Shown: positions 31,365 to 44,284, counted from the stretch's first letter. The stretch is 53,530 nt of DNA from Clostridiales bacterium (GCA_012800525.1 JAAZJD010000060.1:1-53530); one strand, 5' to 3'. Notes: generated by a model from the letters alone, not told the origin. A program made the numbers and translations.

Positions 31365-34300
31365 ATGACCCAAACAACCCATATTGTAAAGAGGGGAAAT
31401 ACAGAGAGACTTTCTTTTGGTAAAATTAAGAATGTTATCGATATTCCCTATCTTATTGAAGTGCAAAAAAGCTCTTATGAAAACTTCATTGCAACAGGCG
31501 TGCAGGAAGTTTTTGATGATTATTCACCTATAATCGACATAGGGAACAAATTTTCTTTGGAGTTTTTAAGTTATAAGGTTGACGGAGAATGCAAATATTC
31601 TCTACAAGAATGCAAAGAACGCGATCAAACTTATACCATTCCAATGAAAGCGAAAGTCAGATTGACAAATAATGCAACTGGCGAAATGAAAGAGTCTGAG
31701 GTCTTTATGGGGGATTTCCCAAGGATGACAGATAATGGAACATTTGTTATCAATGGCGCAGAAAGAGTTGTTGTTAGCCAATTAGTTAGAAGCCCTGGTG
31801 TTTATACTGGCAAAGGCAAACTAGACAAACATGGAAAGGAAAGGTTTGATACTCAAATTATTCCTAGTCGTGGAGCATGGCTAGAATTTCAACAAGATGC
31901 TAATGATGTACTATCAGTTCGTGTAGATAGAGCGAGAAAAATTAGTTCAACTATATTTTTAAAAGCACTGGGTTTTGATTCAAATGAAGATATCAAAGAA
32001 TTATTTGATAATGATCCAATGATTTTAAAAACATTAGAAAAAGATGGAAACATTGATAATTCTGCAAGTGCTAAAAGAGAAGCTTTTTTCAAAATCAAGC
32101 CAGGTGAGCAAGAAACTGAAGCTGGTGTTGAGAATTTGTTAAAGAATTTACTCTTCGAAAGAAGAAGATATGATTTAGCAAAGGTTGGAAGATATAAATT
32201 CAATAAACATTTATCACTCGCAAATAGAATATCTGGGAAGATAGCAGCAAATAATATTGTTTCTCCAGATGGTGAAGTTTTAGTCGAAGCAGGACAAGAA
32301 ATATCTAAAGAAATGGCTAAGATTATTCAAAATGCTCCTATAAATGCAGTGCTAATCAAGGTTGATGAAAATAGAACGACTAAAGTTATAGGAAATAGTA
32401 CTGTTGATATTAGAATGTTTGTTGAGGATTTCGATCCAGTTGAAATTGGTGTAAGCAATGGAATAGTTTATTATCCTGTTTTGAAAGACATTTTAGAAAA
32501 ACATACTGACTCAAAAGAGAAACTACATGAAGCTTTAAAAGAAAATGCACATTTATTGGTAGTAAGAACTATAACTCTTGAGGATATTATTGCAACTATT
32601 AGTTACAACTTAAATATGCGTTATGGTCTATATGTTGCAGATAACATTGACCATCTATCAAACCGTAGAGTACGTTCAGTTGGTGAATTATTGCAAAATC
32701 AATTGCGTGTTGGAATGTCAAGACTTGAAAGAGTTGTTAGAGAAAGAATGTTATCACAAGACCCAGATGAAGCAACGCCAGCATCGTTAATCAACATTAG
32801 ACCAGTATCTAGTGCTTTGAGAGAATTTTTTGGAAGCTCTCAACTGTCACAATTTATGGATCAACCAAATCCAATTGCAGAACTTACTCATAAGCGTAAG
32901 TTATCAGCATTGGGACCTGGTGGTCTTAATAGAGAGCGTGCAGGAATGGAAGTTCGTGACGTTCACCACTCTCATTATGGAAGAATGTGTCCAATTGAAA
33001 CTCCAGAAGGACAAAACATCGGTTTAATAACATCGTTATCTTCATATGCAAGAATCAATGAATATGGTTTTATTGAAGCCCCATATAGAAAGATTGACAA
33101 AAAGACAGGTGTTGTTACTGATAAAGTCGAATATATGACGGCAGATGAAGAAGACAATTACTACATTGTTCAAGCAAATGAGCCTCTAGATGAAAATCAA
33201 AGGCTTATCAATGAAAGAGTTACATGTAGATTCCTCGACAGAGTTATTGAAGTGGGAAGAGATGAAGTTGATTATATGGACGTTAATCCACAACAATTAG
33301 TTTCAATAGCAACATCTTTGATACCTTTCTTGGAAAACGACGATGCAAACCGTGCTCTTATGGGTTCAAACATGCAACGTCAAGCTGTTCCACTAATTAG
33401 ACCAGAGGCTCCAATAGTTGGCACAGGGATGGAGCATAAAGTAGCTCTTAATAGCGGAGTTTGTGTTATTGCCCAAGAAGATGGTGTAGTAACTTACGTA
33501 AGTGCTGATTTTATAGCTGTAGAAAATAAAGATGGTGAAAAAGAATATCAACTAGAAAAGTTTGCAAGGAGTAACCAAGGAACTTGTTTAAATCAAAAGC
33601 CGAATGTTAATGTTGGTGATAAAGTCAAAAAGGGTCAAATAATAGCAGATGGTCCTAGTGTTGATAACGGTGAGCTTGCATTAGGTAGGAATGTATTAGT
33701 TGGATTCATGTCTTGGGAAGGCTTCAACTATGAAGACTCAATTTTGATTAGTGAAGATTTGGTTAAGGACGATGTATTCACATCAATCCACATTGAAAAA
33801 CATGAAATAGAAAGTAGAACTGTTGCTGCAAAACTTGGCGAAGAAGAAATCACAAGAGATATTCCAAATGTCAGCGAAGAATTGCTAAAGAATCTAGATG
33901 AATATGGAATAGTAAGAGTTGGTGCAGAAGTTAGAGCAGGCGATTATTTGGTTGGAAAGGTTGCTCCTAAAGGAGAAACTGAACTTACCCCAGAACAAAA
34001 ACTTTTAAGAGCTATCTTTGGAGATAAAGCTAGAGAAGTTAGAGATGCTTCTTTAAAAGTTCCAAATGGGGCAGGTGGAATTGTTGTTGATGTAAAGGTA
34101 TTTACAAGAGCAAATAAAGATGAATTACCACCAGGGGTAAATCAGTTGGTTAGAGTATACCTAGCACAAAAAAGAAAAATTGGCGTCGGCGATAAAATGG
34201 CAGGCCGTCATGGTAATAAGGGTGTTATATCTAGAGTTTTACCTAAGGAAGATATGCCATTTTTAGAAGATGGAACTCCACTAGACATTGTGTTAAATCC

Positions 34301-35321
34301 ACTTGGTGTTCCAAGCCGTATGAATTTAGGACAAGTTTTAGAAGTGCATTTAGGTTTGGTTGCAAATAAAATGGGTGTCAAAGTTGCAACTCCAGTTTTT
34401 GATGGTGCTACAGAAAATGACATTAAAGATCTTTTTATAAAACATGGAATTACACATAAAGACGAAAATGGTAATGAGTATGTTGACGGGAAAGTTAAAG
34501 TATATGATGGTAGAACAGGAGAAGTATTTGAAAATGCTGCAACTGTTGGCTATATGTATATGTTGAAATTAAACCATTTGGTCGATGATAAGATTCATGC
34601 TAGAAGTGTTGGACCATATTCATTGGTAACTCAACAACCATTAGGGGGTAAAGCACAATTTGGTGGACAACGTTTTGGTGAAATGGAAGTTTGGGCACTT
34701 GAAGCATATGGAGCAGCGAATATATTGCAAGAGTTAGTGACGATTAAATCGGATGATGTTATGGGAAGGCAAAAAGCATATAACAGCATAGTAAAATCTA
34801 CTGGTGAAGCAAGTCCTGGATTACCAGAAAGCTTTAAAGTTTTAAGAAAAGAGTTACAAAGTTTATGCCTAGATGTAAAACTATTAACTGGCGATTCTGA
34901 AGAAGTTCAATATTCTGATATAGATGATGATTCTGATGATATAATGATAAGACCTTATACTGACATCAAAGATGCAGACTTTGATGTTTTATCTCTAGAT
35001 GATATTAATTCTGATAATTTATTCGTCGGTGGCGAACATGATATGAAAACATTTTTAGGTGACAGTGATATTGAAGCTGGCACTGGAACGCTAGATTTAA
35101 ATATGGATAACTTAATTTTTGATGATCCATTAGAGGAAGATGATGATATATTTGGGGAACCTCCTATTGACTTGATGGACCTAGAAAATACTAAATCCGA
35201 TTTTGATGATTCAAAGTCTGATTGGATTAAAGAAGAAATGAAAAAACTTGAAGAATTAGAAGCGAAACAAAAGGAAACAAATAAGGATTCATCAAATGAA
35301 GATGATGAAGATAAGGAATAA
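31365..35321 (+). CDS. rpoB: DNA-directed RNA polymerase beta subunit
   Basis: 1318 residues. Core regions are canonical, including the rifampicin-pocket block [17 protein letters not shown] and [13 protein letters not shown] with wild-type Asp, His and Ser, and the C-terminal [20 protein letters not shown]. The conserved part ends near residue 1180 ([13 protein letters not shown]). After it comes a tail of about 137 residues, highly acidic (many Asp/Glu runs) and ending in a Lys/Glu-rich coiled segment; Bacillus RpoB ends soon after the core. AAGGAGA ribosome binding site. rpoC follows after 15 bases. Confidence 0.97.
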   Translation: MTQTTHIVKRGNTERLSFGKIKNVIDIPYLIEVQKSSYENFIATGVQEVFDDYSPIIDIGNKFSLEFLSYKVDGECKYSLQECKERDQTYTIPMKAKVRLTNNATGEMKESEVFMGDFPRMTDNGTFVINGAERVVVSQLVRSPGVYTGKGKLDKHGKERFDTQIIPSRGAWLEFQQDANDVLSVRVDRARKISSTIFLKALGFDSNEDIKELFDNDPMILKTLEKDGNIDNSASAKREAFFKIKPGEQETEAGVENLLKNLLFERRRYDLAKVGRYKFNKHLSLANRISGKIAANNIVSPDGEVLVEAGQEISKEMAKIIQNAPINAVLIKVDENRTTKVIGNSTVDIRMFVEDFDPVEIGVSNGIVYYPVLKDILEKHTDSKEKLHEALKENAHLLVVRTITLEDIIATISYNLNMRYGLYVADNIDHLSNRRVRSVGELLQNQLRVGMSRLERVVRERMLSQDPDEATPASLINIRPVSSALREFFGSSQLSQFMDQPNPIAELTHKRKLSALGPGGLNRERAGMEVRDVHHSHYGRMCPIETPEGQNIGLITSLSSYARINEYGFIEAPYRKIDKKTGVVTDKVEYMTADEEDNYYIVQANEPLDENQRLINERVTCRFLDRVIEVGRDEVDYMDVNPQQLVSIATSLIPFLENDDANRALMGSNMQRQAVPLIRPEAPIVGTGMEHKVALNSGVCVIAQEDGVVTYVSADFIAVENKDGEKEYQLEKFARSNQGTCLNQKPNVNVGDKVKKGQIIADGPSVDNGELALGRNVLVGFMSWEGFNYEDSILISEDLVKDDVFTSIHIEKHEIESRTVAAKLGEEEITRDIPNVSEELLKNLDEYGIVRVGAEVRAGDYLVGKVAPKGETELTPEQKLLRAIFGDKAREVRDASLKVPNGAGGIVVDVKVFTRANKDELPPGVNQLVRVYLAQKRKIGVGDKMAGRHGNKGVISRVLPKEDMPFLEDGTPLDIVLNPLGVPSRMNLGQVLEVHLGLVANKMGVKVATPVFDGATENDIKDLFIKHGITHKDENGNEYVDGKVKVYDGRTGEVFENAATVGYMYMLKLNHLVDDKIHARSVGPYSLVTQQPLGGKAQFGGQRFGEMEVWALEAYGAANILQELVTIKSDDVMGRQKAYNSIVKSTGEASPGLPESFKVLRKELQSLCLDVKLLTGDSEEVQYSDIDDDSDDIMIRPYTDIKDADFDVLSLDDINSDNLFVGGEHDMKTFLGDSDIEAGTGTLDLNMDNLIFDDPLEEDDDIFGEPPIDLMDLENTKSDFDDSKSDWIKEEMKKLEELEAKQKETNKDSSNEDDEDKE

Positions 35322-35336
35322 TAAAGGAGAGAGATC

Positions 35337-38300
35337 ATGGTTGAAATAAATAGTTTTGATGCAATACAAATTTCACTTGCTTCCCCAGAGAAGATTAAAG
35401 AATGGTCTAAGGGTGAAGTCACTAAGCCAGAAACCATAAACTATAGAACACAAAAACCTGAGCGTGATGGTTTGTTTTGTGAAAGAATTTTTGGACCTAC
35501 AAAAGATTATGAGTGTCATTGCGGAAAATATAAAAAAGTTCGCTATAGAGGTGTGATTTGTGATAAGTGTGGTGTTGAAGTTACAACAAGTAAAGTCAGA
35601 CGTGAAAGAATGGGGCACATTGAACTCGCTTCTCCAGTTTCACATATTTGGTATTTTAGAGGAGTCCCAAGCAGAATAAGTCTCATTTTAGATATTACTA
35701 ACAAAAATATTGAAAAAGTCATATACTATAGTGCTTTTGTAGTTATTGATCCTAAAGATACAAAACTTGTGAAAAATCAAGTTTTATCAGATGAAGAATA
35801 TAGAGAAGCTGTTGCAGAATATGGTGATAAGGCTTTTGATGCAGGAATGGGTGCAGAAGCATTGATTAGGCTTTTGCGAAATGTTGACCTTGAAGAAGAA
35901 GAAAAAGAATTGAGAGAAATCATTGCAACAACTAAAGGTGTAAGACAACAAAAAGCTTCAAAAAAACTAGAACTAGTAAATGCTTTCTTAACAAGTGGAA
36001 ACAAACCAGAATGGATGATATTAACGGTTTTACCAGTTATTCCTCCGGAGTTGCGTCCTATGGTGCAACTAGACGGTGGTCGTTTTGCAACTAGTGATTT
36101 AAATGATTTGTATAGAAGAGTCATTAATAGAAACAATAGGTTGAAAAAAACAATTGAAGCTGGCGCTCCAGATATTATTGTAAGAAATGAGAAGCGTATG
36201 CTACAAGAAGCTGTCGATTCATTAATTGACAATGGAAGACATGGTAAAGCTGTAACAGGAACAGGTAATAGACCATTAAAATCATTAACAGATATGCTTC
36301 GTGGAAAGCAAGGTCGTTTCCGTCAAAATTTACTTGGTAAGAGGGTTGACTATTCGGGAAGATCTGTTATTGTTGTTGGTCCAGAATTGAAAATTTATCA
36401 ATGTGGATTACCAAAAGAAATGGCACTTGAATTATTTAAGCCTTTTGTAATGAAGGTTTTAGTTGATAGAGGAGAAGCAAGTAATATTAAGAGTGCAAAA
36501 GCAATCGTTGCTAGAGAAAAGGAAGTTGTTTGGGACGTATTAGAATATGTAATTAAAGACCATCCTGTTCTATTAAATAGAGCTCCCACACTACATAGAC
36601 TTGGAATTCAAGCTTTTGAACCTGTTTTGGTAGAAGGTAGAGCTATTAAATTGCATCCATTGGTATGTTCTGCTTTCAATGCTGACTTTGATGGTGACCA
36701 AATGGCTGTTCACGTTCCACTATCAATTGCAGCTCAAGTTGAAGCAAGATTTTTGATGCTTTCAACAAACAATATATTAAAGCTATCAGACGGTATGCCA
36801 ATTGTATCGCCAACGCAAGATATGGTTTTGGGAATTTATTACATGACAAAGGCAAGAGCAAAAGCAAAAGGCGAAGGTAGATTTTTCTCTAATGCTGATG
36901 AAGTTAAAAAAGCATATGATCTAAATGAAATATCTTTGCAAGCCTTGATTAATGTTAAATTAACTAAGGTTGTTGATGGTGTTGAGTATAAAAAAATAAT
37001 AAATACAACTGTAGGTAGATTAATATTTAATGAAGCTATTCCTCAAGATTTAGGTTTTGTTGATAGGACAAATGAAGAAAATATAGTAGACCTAGAAATC
37101 AATACTTTAGTAAATAAAGGTAAAATTTCTGAAATTGTTAAAGCTTGCTTTAAGTTAAAAGGCTCTACTACAGTGGCAATAATGTTAGATAAAATCAAAG
37201 ATTTAGGATTTAAATATTCAACACTAGCAGCAGTAACTGCAAGTGTTTTTGATATGCATGTGCCAGGTAGCAAGACTGAAATTTTAGCAGAAGCTGAAGG
37301 CAAAGTTTTAGATTTAGAAAAGAAATATAGAAAAGGTATTATTAGTGATGAGCAACGTCATAAAGAAGTTGTTGGAGTTTGGACAAAGGCAACTGAAGAT
37401 GTCGCAAATAGTCTTGTAAATACTTTTAAAGAAACTGATCAATTTAATCCAATTTGGATGATGGTTGATTCTGGTGCTAGAGGTAATATTTCTCAAATAA
37501 AACAACTTTCTGGTATGCGTGGAGTTATGGAAGATCCAACAGGAAGAGCTATTGAAAGCCCTGTTAAAGCATCATTTAGAGAAGGGTTATCTGTGCTAGA
37601 ATATTTTATTTCATCTCACGGTGCAAGAAAGGGTGGCGCTGATACAGCATTAAAGACAGCAGACTCTGGATATTTTACAAGAAGGCTTGTTGACGTTTCG
37701 CATGATGTTATAGTAAAAGAAACTGACTGTGGAGATACAAAAGGTTTTGAAGTAAGAGATATATTAGATAGTTCAGGAAGACCAATTGAGGGATTAGAGG
37801 AAAGAATTAATGGGCGTTTTACAGTTTCAGATATTAAAGATCCTCAAACTGGTGAGATTATAGTTAAAGCTGGTGAAATGATAAATGAAGAACAAGCTAA
37901 AAAAATTGTTGCAGCTGGAATTAAATCTGTAGTTATTAGGTCAGTTTTATCTTGTCGTAGTAAATCTGGAATTTGTTCAAAATGTTATGGAGCTAATTTG
38001 TCAAGCTGGAATCCAGTTAAAATTGGTGAAGCTGTTGGAATTATTGCTGCTCAGTCAATTGGAGAGCCAGGAACACAGCTAACTATGAGAACATTCCATA
38101 CTGGTGGTGTCGCATCAAGTGCTGACATTACTCGTGGTTTGCCAAGAGTTATTGAATTATTTGAGGCAAGGAAGCCAAAAGGAGCTGCTACAGTTGCATC
38201 TATTTCTGGAACAATATCTATAACAGAAGAGGATCTTAATGGATATAAGCAAGTAACGATTAGCATTACCCCAAATAATGAAGGCGGAAATGTTGTATCA

Positions 38301-38963
38301 CAAAAGCTTCCAATTAAATCAAAAGTTATTGTAGAAGAAGGACAAACGATTAAAGCTGGTGATCCATTAACTGCGGGGTCGATTAATCCGCAAGATATAT
38401 TGACAACAGTTGGACATGTTGGTGTTCAAGAAATTATGATAAAGGAAGTTCAAGCAGCATATCGTTCGAATGGCGTTAAAATACAAGATAAACATATAGA
38501 AGTTATAGTTAGACAAATGCTAAAGAAAGTTAGAGTAACAGACATTGCAGATAGTAAATTTATTCCAGGCCAACTTGTAGATAGAAATGTTTTAGTAGAA
38601 GAAAATGATAGGATTATTCAAAATGATGGAAATCCAGCTCAAGGAAAAAGGGTATTGCTTGGAATTACTAAAGCTGCTTTAGCAACCGATAGTTTCCTTT
38701 CTGCAGCAAGCTTCCAAGAAACTGCAAAAGTTTTAGCTGAAGCTGCAATCAATGGTGCTATTGATAGATTTGAAGGATTAAAAGAAAATGTTATTATAGG
38801 AAAACTAATTCCATCTGGAACAGGAATGAAGAGATACAAATCTGTTAGATGTGAAGAAGTTCTCGGAACAGGAAAAACCACAGAAAATGCTATGGAAAAA
38901 TCCATGGTTATGGAACAAGATCCTACCTTGTTTAGTTTAGATATAGATGATCCCGAATTTTAA
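35337..38963 (+). CDS. rpoC: DNA-directed RNA polymerase beta' subunit
   Basis: 1208 residues, normal for low-GC Gram-positives. Zinc finger 1 ([20 protein letters not shown], about 60-80), catalytic [12 protein letters not shown] near residue 450 with the three Mg-binding Asp, bridge/trigger-helix region ([17 protein letters not shown] and ETGYFTRRL-like block), second zinc site [19 protein letters not shown] ribosome binding site. Ends in a hairpin terminator. Confidence 0.98.
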   Translation: MVEINSFDAIQISLASPEKIKEWSKGEVTKPETINYRTQKPERDGLFCERIFGPTKDYECHCGKYKKVRYRGVICDKCGVEVTTSKVRRERMGHIELASPVSHIWYFRGVPSRISLILDITNKNIEKVIYYSAFVVIDPKDTKLVKNQVLSDEEYREAVAEYGDKAFDAGMGAEALIRLLRNVDLEEEEKELREIIATTKGVRQQKASKKLELVNAFLTSGNKPEWMILTVLPVIPPELRPMVQLDGGRFATSDLNDLYRRVINRNNRLKKTIEAGAPDIIVRNEKRMLQEAVDSLIDNGRHGKAVTGTGNRPLKSLTDMLRGKQGRFRQNLLGKRVDYSGRSVIVVGPELKIYQCGLPKEMALELFKPFVMKVLVDRGEASNIKSAKAIVAREKEVVWDVLEYVIKDHPVLLNRAPTLHRLGIQAFEPVLVEGRAIKLHPLVCSAFNADFDGDQMAVHVPLSIAAQVEARFLMLSTNNILKLSDGMPIVSPTQDMVLGIYYMTKARAKAKGEGRFFSNADEVKKAYDLNEISLQALINVKLTKVVDGVEYKKIINTTVGRLIFNEAIPQDLGFVDRTNEENIVDLEINTLVNKGKISEIVKACFKLKGSTTVAIMLDKIKDLGFKYSTLAAVTASVFDMHVPGSKTEILAEAEGKVLDLEKKYRKGIISDEQRHKEVVGVWTKATEDVANSLVNTFKETDQFNPIWMMVDSGARGNISQIKQLSGMRGVMEDPTGRAIESPVKASFREGLSVLEYFISSHGARKGGADTALKTADSGYFTRRLVDVSHDVIVKETDCGDTKGFEVRDILDSSGRPIEGLEERINGRFTVSDIKDPQTGEIIVKAGEMINEEQAKKIVAAGIKSVVIRSVLSCRSKSGICSKCYGANLSSWNPVKIGEAVGIIAAQSIGEPGTQLTMRTFHTGGVASSADITRGLPRVIELFEARKPKGAATVASISGTISITEEDLNGYKQVTISITPNNEGGNVVSQKLPIKSKVIVEEGQTIKAGDPLTAGSINPQDILTTVGHVGVQEIMIKEVQAAYRSNGVKIQDKHIEVIVRQMLKKVRVTDIADSKFIPGQLVDRNVLVEENDRIIQNDGNPAQGKRVLLGITKAALATDSFLSAASFQETAKVLAEAAINGAIDRFEGLKENVIIGKLIPSGTGMKRYKSVRCEEVLGTGKTTENAMEKSMVMEQDPTLFSLDIDDPEF

Positions 38964-38967
38964 AAAG

Positions 38968-38995
38968 ATGCCGCCAGAAATGGCGGCATTATTAT
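38968..38995 (+). terminator. Terminator after rpoC
   Basis: TGCCGCC (38969-38975) pairs with GGCGGCA (38982-38988) around AGAAAT, followed by TTATTATT. The stem is strong and the U-tract interrupted. Confidence 0.8.
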
Positions 38996-39133
38996 TAAAT
39001 AGGATACATTTATAATCAGTTTAGTTTACAAAATAGCCATTTAGTTTTATATATTTGAATATAGAATGACTTAAAAAGAAGATAATTTATGTTACTAACG
39101 ACTAGGTTAAATATAAAACATTAAGAGGGATAT

Positions 39134-40303
39134 ATGAGATATTTATTTACATCAGAAAGTGTTACAGAAGGACATCCAGATAAAGTATGCGATCAAATTG
39201 CAGATAGGATATTAGATGCTATGCTTGAACAAGATAGTCAAAGTCGTTCTGCTATAGAAGTTGTTTCAACAACTGGGCGAGTCATAGTAGTTGGTGAAGT
39301 CAGTACTAATGCAAAAATTGATATAGAAAAGATAATTAGAAAAACAGTTAAAGATATTGGTTATACAAGAAAAGAATATCTATTTGATTATGCTAACTGC
39401 TCAATTGATATTTATTTAGATAAGCAGTCTTCCGATATTGCTCAAGGTGTAAATCAGTCTTTGGAATCTTCAAGTGGACATGCATATGATTTGATTGGCG
39501 CAGGTGATCAAGGAATGATGTTTGGTTATGCATGTAAAGAAAGTGAAAACTTAATGCCTTTACCAATTTATTTAGCTCATAAATTAACAAAACGTTTAGC
39601 TGAAGTTCGCAAAAATAAAATTATAAAATATATAAGGCCTGATGGTAAATCTCAAGTAACTGTCGAATATATCGATGGTAAGCCAGCTAGAGTTGAGGCA
39701 GTAGTGGTTTCAACACAGCATGATGATAACATAGATATTGAAAAGCTAAGAGCAGATATTAAAAAGGAAGTAATTGAAGCAGTTATTCCCTCAAACTTCA
39801 TGGATAGCGATACTAAAATATATATTAATCCAACAGGAAGATTTGTTTTAGGCGGTCCTGCTGGTGATAGTGGTGTTACTGGGAGAAAGATAATTGTAGA
39901 TACTTATGGAGGAAGTGCACCTCACGGTGGTGGTGCATTTAGCGGAAAGGATGCTACTAAAGTAGATAGAAGTGCAACATATTTTGCAAGATACGTTGCA
40001 AAACATGTAGTTGCTGCAGATTTAGCAGAAAAATGTCAAATTCAAGTAGCATATGCAATAGGGAAAGCTCAGCCAGTGTCAGTTTCTGTTGATACATTTG
40101 GAACAGGAAAATATTCGGACGAAAAAATCTCAAAAGCGATTAGAGATGTCTTTGATTTTAGACCTAAAGCCATAATTGAAAGATTTGATATGACAAAGCC
40201 CATATATGCTCAATGTACGAATTATGGTCATTTTGGTAATGAAGATATGCCTTGGGAAAAGTTAACTCAAAAAGAAGAGTTAAAAGCATATTTTAATAAA
40301 TAG
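39134..40303 (+). CDS. metK: S-adenosylmethionine synthetase
   Basis: Makes SAM from methionine and ATP. 389 residues, standard. Motifs: [23 protein letters not shown] at the N-terminus, [12 protein letters not shown] (about 118-129), and [17 protein letters not shown] (about 260-276). GAGGG upstream. The 139-base gap after the rpoC terminator shows no SAM riboswitch-like structure and is not long enough for a typical S-box. Confidence 0.97.
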   Translation: MRYLFTSESVTEGHPDKVCDQIADRILDAMLEQDSQSRSAIEVVSTTGRVIVVGEVSTNAKIDIEKIIRKTVKDIGYTRKEYLFDYANCSIDIYLDKQSSDIAQGVNQSLESSSGHAYDLIGAGDQGMMFGYACKESENLMPLPIYLAHKLTKRLAEVRKNKIIKYIRPDGKSQVTVEYIDGKPARVEAVVVSTQHDDNIDIEKLRADIKKEVIEAVIPSNFMDSDTKIYINPTGRFVLGGPAGDSGVTGRKIIVDTYGGSAPHGGGAFSGKDATKVDRSATYFARYVAKHVVAADLAEKCQIQVAYAIGKAQPVSVSVDTFGTGKYSDEKISKAIRDVFDFRPKAIIERFDMTKPIYAQCTNYGHFGNEDMPWEKLTQKEELKAYFNK

Positions 40304-40442
40304 TTTTAGTTAAAAGAAAAGATATTTTTAGAAGAATTAACTCAAAATTAAGAGCTAACTTTTATCTAAAATAAATTTGTAATTCCTTTCTAAATTTTAA
40401 ATTACATTTTTAATATAATAGAGTGTCTTTAGGAAAATATAT

Positions 40443-42770
40443 ATGATTAAAATAGTCAAAGTATATGGAATAATATTTAAAAATGAAGAAAATGGATATC
40501 ATATTCTTGAGGTTTTTTCTGAAGATGATGGTATATTTGTTGCTAAAGGGTATTTCCCAACCATAGTAGAAGGAAGTTTTTTAAGCCTTAAAGGTGATTA
40601 TGTTATCGATCCCAAATATGGTAAACAGTTTAACGTTGAAGAGGTTTATGTAGAAGCTCCTGCTGATGAACAGGGGATATATGATTATTTGTCATCTGGA
40701 ATGATAAAGGGTATAGGACCTGTGCTTGCTGAGGCTTTAGTAAAAAAGTTTGGGCTTAAAACTTTAGAAATAATTGAAAAAAATCCTGATGCTCTTTTGC
40801 AAGTTCCTGGCATTGGTTCTACAAAAGCAAAAAATATAGTTGAATCGCATGCTGAATTTTTTAAAATGCAAGAGCTAATTTCATTTTGCATAAAGTATGG
40901 TATTCCAACTTCAAGAGCAATTAAAATATTTAATCATTATGGGCAAGATTCAATAATTAAAATAAAAGAAAACCCATATCAATTAGTAGAAGATATAGAA
41001 GGTATAGGTTTTATTAAAGCAGATAGTATGGCTTTATCTTTAGGAATTGAAAAAGATAGCCACTATAGAATTTCTGCAGCAATTATTCATGCTTTAACCG
41101 AAGCTTCAAGTCAAGGTCATACATGTTTACCGTCTAAAGTGTTAATTGATTTTAGCCTTAAGCTTTTAGGTTTTGATGAAAGTTTTGATATTAGAGATAA
41201 CATCGATACACTTATAGAGCGAAAGAAAATTATTAAAACAAAGCAGGATATAGATAATGAAGAAGTTGAAATGTTATCAACATTTGTAAATTTTCATACA
41301 GAAAATGGAATTTTTAGAGAAACAAAAAGACTACTTCAAAATTTAAAATTACAAGAAAAACTTTATAAAGCAGGTATTAAACCATATGCACATCAAGAAT
41401 TAAACTTGGTTAATCAAACGTTTACTAGGGATGATGCTATAGGGGTAGACAAGAAAGAAGCTGCCTTAAAAGAGACAGATGGTTTTAAAAATATTACTAA
41501 GAATTATATTCTAGATGAAATTGAAACTTTTGAAAAAACACGAGATGTCATTTTTGATGAAACGCAAAAACAAGCCATATTAAATTCTTTTTTACATGGA
41601 GTTTCAATTATTACAGGTGGACCTGGAACTGGCAAAACTACAATAATTGATTGTATTGTACATATTTGCTTGTTGCAAAATTTAAAAGTTGAACTTGGAG
41701 CTCCAACTGGAAGGGCAAGTAAGAGATTATCAGAAGCAACAAGGCAAGATGCAAGGACCATACATAGATTACTTGGTGTTATGATGAATGATGATGGTAA
41801 ATTGACGTTTACTTTTAAAAAAAGCAACCAACTAGATGCAGATGTAATTATTATTGATGAAGTTAGCATGGCAGATATTTATATATTTTATTCATTGATT
41901 CAAGCAATAAAATCAGGTTCTAGATTAATTTTAGTAGGAGATAAAGATCAACTTCCAAGTGTTTCAGCAGGAAATATATTGGCAGACTATATAAAAAGTG
42001 AAAAAATATCAGTTACATTTTTAACAAAAATATATAGACAAGATGAGCATAGCTTAATTGTATATAATGCTCATAAAATTAATAGAGGCGAAATGCCAGA
42101 TTTTGACAATAGCTCTAACGATTTCTTTTTTGAATCTCTATCAGATCCTTTAGATATAATTGAAAGTGTTAAGAGTGTATATGGTGGAAGGATAGAAAAA
42201 TACTTTGGAATTAGAAGAGACGAGATTCAAATTCTTTGTCCTACAAAAAAGGGATTAATTGGGACTGACAACTTAAATAAAATTTTGCAACATGAATTAG
42301 TACACAATCCTCATGATAGGCGTTTTGCTGTTGGTGATAAAGTTATGCATATAGTAAATAATTATGATATTGAGTGGAAAGATAGCAAAAATGTTTTGGG
42401 TAGAGGAATCTTTAATGGAGAAGTAGGATATGTCACTGATATCGATTCTAGATCAAACCTTATTGTAACTTTTGAGGATGGTAAAACCGCAGTATATGGA
42501 ACTAGTATGCAAAATGAGTTAATGCTTGCATATGCAATAAGTGTTCATAAATCCCAAGGCTCAGAATTTAAAGGTGTGGTGCTTGTTTTAGGAAACATAT
42601 CCATGCCTTTACTTAATAGGAATTTGCTTTATACTGCATTGACAAGAGCTAGAGAAATGGTTTTGATTATTGGGACCAAACAGGCTATATATAGAATGGT
42701 TAAAAACAATCATACCGAAAACAGATATACACACTTATTATCTTTTCTTAACAAAGAAAAGGATTTATAA
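40443..42770 (+). CDS. recD2: RecD2-type DNA helicase (SF1B)
   Basis: 775 residues: N-terminal OB-like region, helix-hairpin-helix repeats (IKGIGPVLAEALVKKFG and LLQVPGIGSTKAKNIVESH), then the helicase core with Walker A TGGPGTGKTTII (about 392), IIIDEVSMAD (Walker B), GDKDQLPSVSAGN, FLTKIYRQ and the C-terminal SVHKSQGSEFKGVVLVL and LYTALTRAREM. The 5'-3' helicase of bacteria without RecBCD, with roles in replication fork and mismatch repair. Slightly longer than the usual ~740 because of an insert around 330-350. AGGAAA ribosome binding site. Confidence 0.93.
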   Translation: MIKIVKVYGIIFKNEENGYHILEVFSEDDGIFVAKGYFPTIVEGSFLSLKGDYVIDPKYGKQFNVEEVYVEAPADEQGIYDYLSSGMIKGIGPVLAEALVKKFGLKTLEIIEKNPDALLQVPGIGSTKAKNIVESHAEFFKMQELISFCIKYGIPTSRAIKIFNHYGQDSIIKIKENPYQLVEDIEGIGFIKADSMALSLGIEKDSHYRISAAIIHALTEASSQGHTCLPSKVLIDFSLKLLGFDESFDIRDNIDTLIERKKIIKTKQDIDNEEVEMLSTFVNFHTENGIFRETKRLLQNLKLQEKLYKAGIKPYAHQELNLVNQTFTRDDAIGVDKKEAALKETDGFKNITKNYILDEIETFEKTRDVIFDETQKQAILNSFLHGVSIITGGPGTGKTTIIDCIVHICLLQNLKVELGAPTGRASKRLSEATRQDARTIHRLLGVMMNDDGKLTFTFKKSNQLDADVIIIDEVSMADIYIFYSLIQAIKSGSRLILVGDKDQLPSVSAGNILADYIKSEKISVTFLTKIYRQDEHSLIVYNAHKINRGEMPDFDNSSNDFFFESLSDPLDIIESVKSVYGGRIEKYFGIRRDEIQILCPTKKGLIGTDNLNKILQHELVHNPHDRRFAVGDKVMHIVNNYDIEWKDSKNVLGRGIFNGEVGYVTDIDSRSNLIVTFEDGKTAVYGTSMQNELMLAYAISVHKSQGSEFKGVVLVLGNISMPLLNRNLLYTALTRAREMVLIIGTKQAIYRMVKNNHTENRYTHLLSFLNKEKDL

Positions 42771-42797
42771 TATTATTTGGTTTAAGTTAAAGAAAAG

Positions 42798-43850
42798 ATG
42801 AAACGCTATAGTGAAATTAGTTTAGAAAAATTTAATAGATTAAAAGATAGAAACGACTATCTTATTTTAGCATTTGAATCAAGTTGTGATGAAACGGCCG
42901 TAGCAATAACAAAAGGACGCGAAGTTTTATCCTCTATTATATTTTCTCAAATAGATATCCATAAAGCTTATGGTGGAGTTGTGCCAGAGATAGCTTCTAG
43001 AAATCATGTAGAAGTAATTGATAAAGTTTTAGATGAAGCTTTAGAAAAAGCAAATTTAAAATTAAAAGATATAGATTTGATAGCCGTGACGAAAGGGGCA
43101 GGCTTACTTGGTGCATTATTAGTTGGTGTTTGCTATGCAAAAGCTTTAGCATATGCTCTACAAATACCTTTCATCGGCATAAATCATATAAAAGGTCATC
43201 TTGCTGCTAATTTCATTAAATATCCAGAGCTTGAATATCCTTTTATTTGTTTAATTGCAAGTGGTGGACATACTGAAATATTGAAGGTAGATTCTTTTCA
43301 AAAGGCTAAAATTTTAGGCGAAACTGTAGATGATGCTGTTGGTGAAGCTTTTGATAAAGTAGCCAGAGTTTTAGGGCTTCCATATCCAGGTGGACCTGAA
43401 ATAGATAAATTAGCAAAAGAGGGTAAGCCTACATATAAACTTACTAGGCCATTTAAAGGGAAAGACCATTTTAATTTTTCATACAGTGGTTTAAAAACTG
43501 GAGTTATAAATATAGTGCATAATGCAAATCAAAAAGGCGAAGAAATTAATAAAGCAGATTTAGCAAGATCTTTTCAAGATGAAGCAATTGGATTTTTGGT
43601 TGACAATACAATTAGAGCGGCATTAGAAAATAATATTAAAAAGATTGTTATTGCAGGTGGAGTAGCAGCAAATTCATATTTAAGATCAGAATTTGAAAGA
43701 GTATGCAAAAAAGAGAAAATAGATCTTTATATTCCACCAATTGCACTTTGCACAGATAATGCAGCTATGATAGGTGTTGCAGCATTTGAAGAAATTAAAG
43801 AAGGCGCCAATTTAGATGACCTTTCCCTTGATGCTGATCCTTCTTTATAA
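42798..43850 (+). CDS. tsaD: tRNA N6-adenosine threonylcarbamoyltransferase TsaD
   Basis: Transfers threonylcarbamoyl to A37 of ANN-decoding tRNAs with TsaB and TsaE. 350 residues. Motifs: AFESSCDETAVAI, the metal-binding HIKGH (about 129-133, family H-x-E-G-H with Lys replacing Glu), SGGHTEI, FSYSGLKTGV, GGVAANSYLR and CTDNAAMIG. The first ~20 residues precede the usual start. tsaB/tsaE are not in the window. Ribosome binding site weak (AAAGAAAAG). Confidence 0.95.
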   Translation: MKRYSEISLEKFNRLKDRNDYLILAFESSCDETAVAITKGREVLSSIIFSQIDIHKAYGGVVPEIASRNHVEVIDKVLDEALEKANLKLKDIDLIAVTKGAGLLGALLVGVCYAKALAYALQIPFIGINHIKGHLAANFIKYPELEYPFICLIASGGHTEILKVDSFQKAKILGETVDDAVGEAFDKVARVLGLPYPGGPEIDKLAKEGKPTYKLTRPFKGKDHFNFSYSGLKTGVINIVHNANQKGEEINKADLARSFQDEAIGFLVDNTIRAALENNIKKIVIAGGVAANSYLRSEFERVCKKEKIDLYIPPIALCTDNAAMIGVAAFEEIKEGANLDDLSLDADPSL

Positions 43851-43978
43851 CATCTGGTTTTATAACTAAAATGCTTTGTAAAGAGGGTGTTTTTTTGTTA
43901 GAAATTTTTAATAAAATTTAATCTAAAAAATAAACTATAAATGCTTGTTTTAATATATATTATTAGCTTAAAAAATGA

Positions 43979-44008
43979 TTGACAAAAAATCTCTATGCTT
44001 GATATAAT
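43979..44008 (+). promoter_or_regulatory. Promoter of the str operon
   Basis: TTGACA (43979-43984), 18 bases, TATAAT (44003-44008), both perfect. It lies 25 bases upstream of the L7Ae-like gene. Confidence 0.88.
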
Positions 44009-44032
44009 ATCATAGCTTGTACGGTAATTTAG

Positions 44033-44284
44033 ATGATTTTGACAGAAAAGGACATAAAAAATCAAGATAAAGTTATTGGGTTAAGGCAAGTAGTTCGCTG
44101 CATTAAAAGCAATCAATTGAGGTGTGTTTTGATTGCAACAGATGTCGATGAACATATAAAACAAGAAATTGTTGCAAAAAGTACAGCTAAAGATATTCCT
44201 TATGTGATTAAGTTTACACAAAAAAAACTTGGGGAAATTGCTGAAATAGATGTTAAGTGCGCAACTCTTGGATTATTAAAATAA
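44033..44284 (+). CDS. rplGB: L7Ae-family ribosomal/K-turn-binding protein (YbxF-like)
   Basis: 83 residues. The L7Ae fold is visible from GLRQVVRCIKSNQLRCVLIATDVDEHIKQEI and the end KKLGEIAEIDVKCATLGLLK, where the family has L-G-x-A-x-G-I-x-x-x-x-A. In Bacillus the homologue YbxF binds K-turn RNA and sits immediately before rpsL, as here. Shine-Dalgarno sequence poor; the ATG is only about 18 bases from the predicted transcription start. Confidence 0.9.
   Translation: MILTEKDIKNQDKVIGLRQVVRCIKSNQLRCVLIATDVDEHIKQEIVAKSTAKDIPYVIKFTQKKLGEIAEIDVKCATLGLLK

Noticed and set aside
38996-39133. SAM riboswitch upstream of metK
   Set aside because: The 138-base region is AT-rich, has no S-box core or terminator, and is not long enough for a typical S-box.
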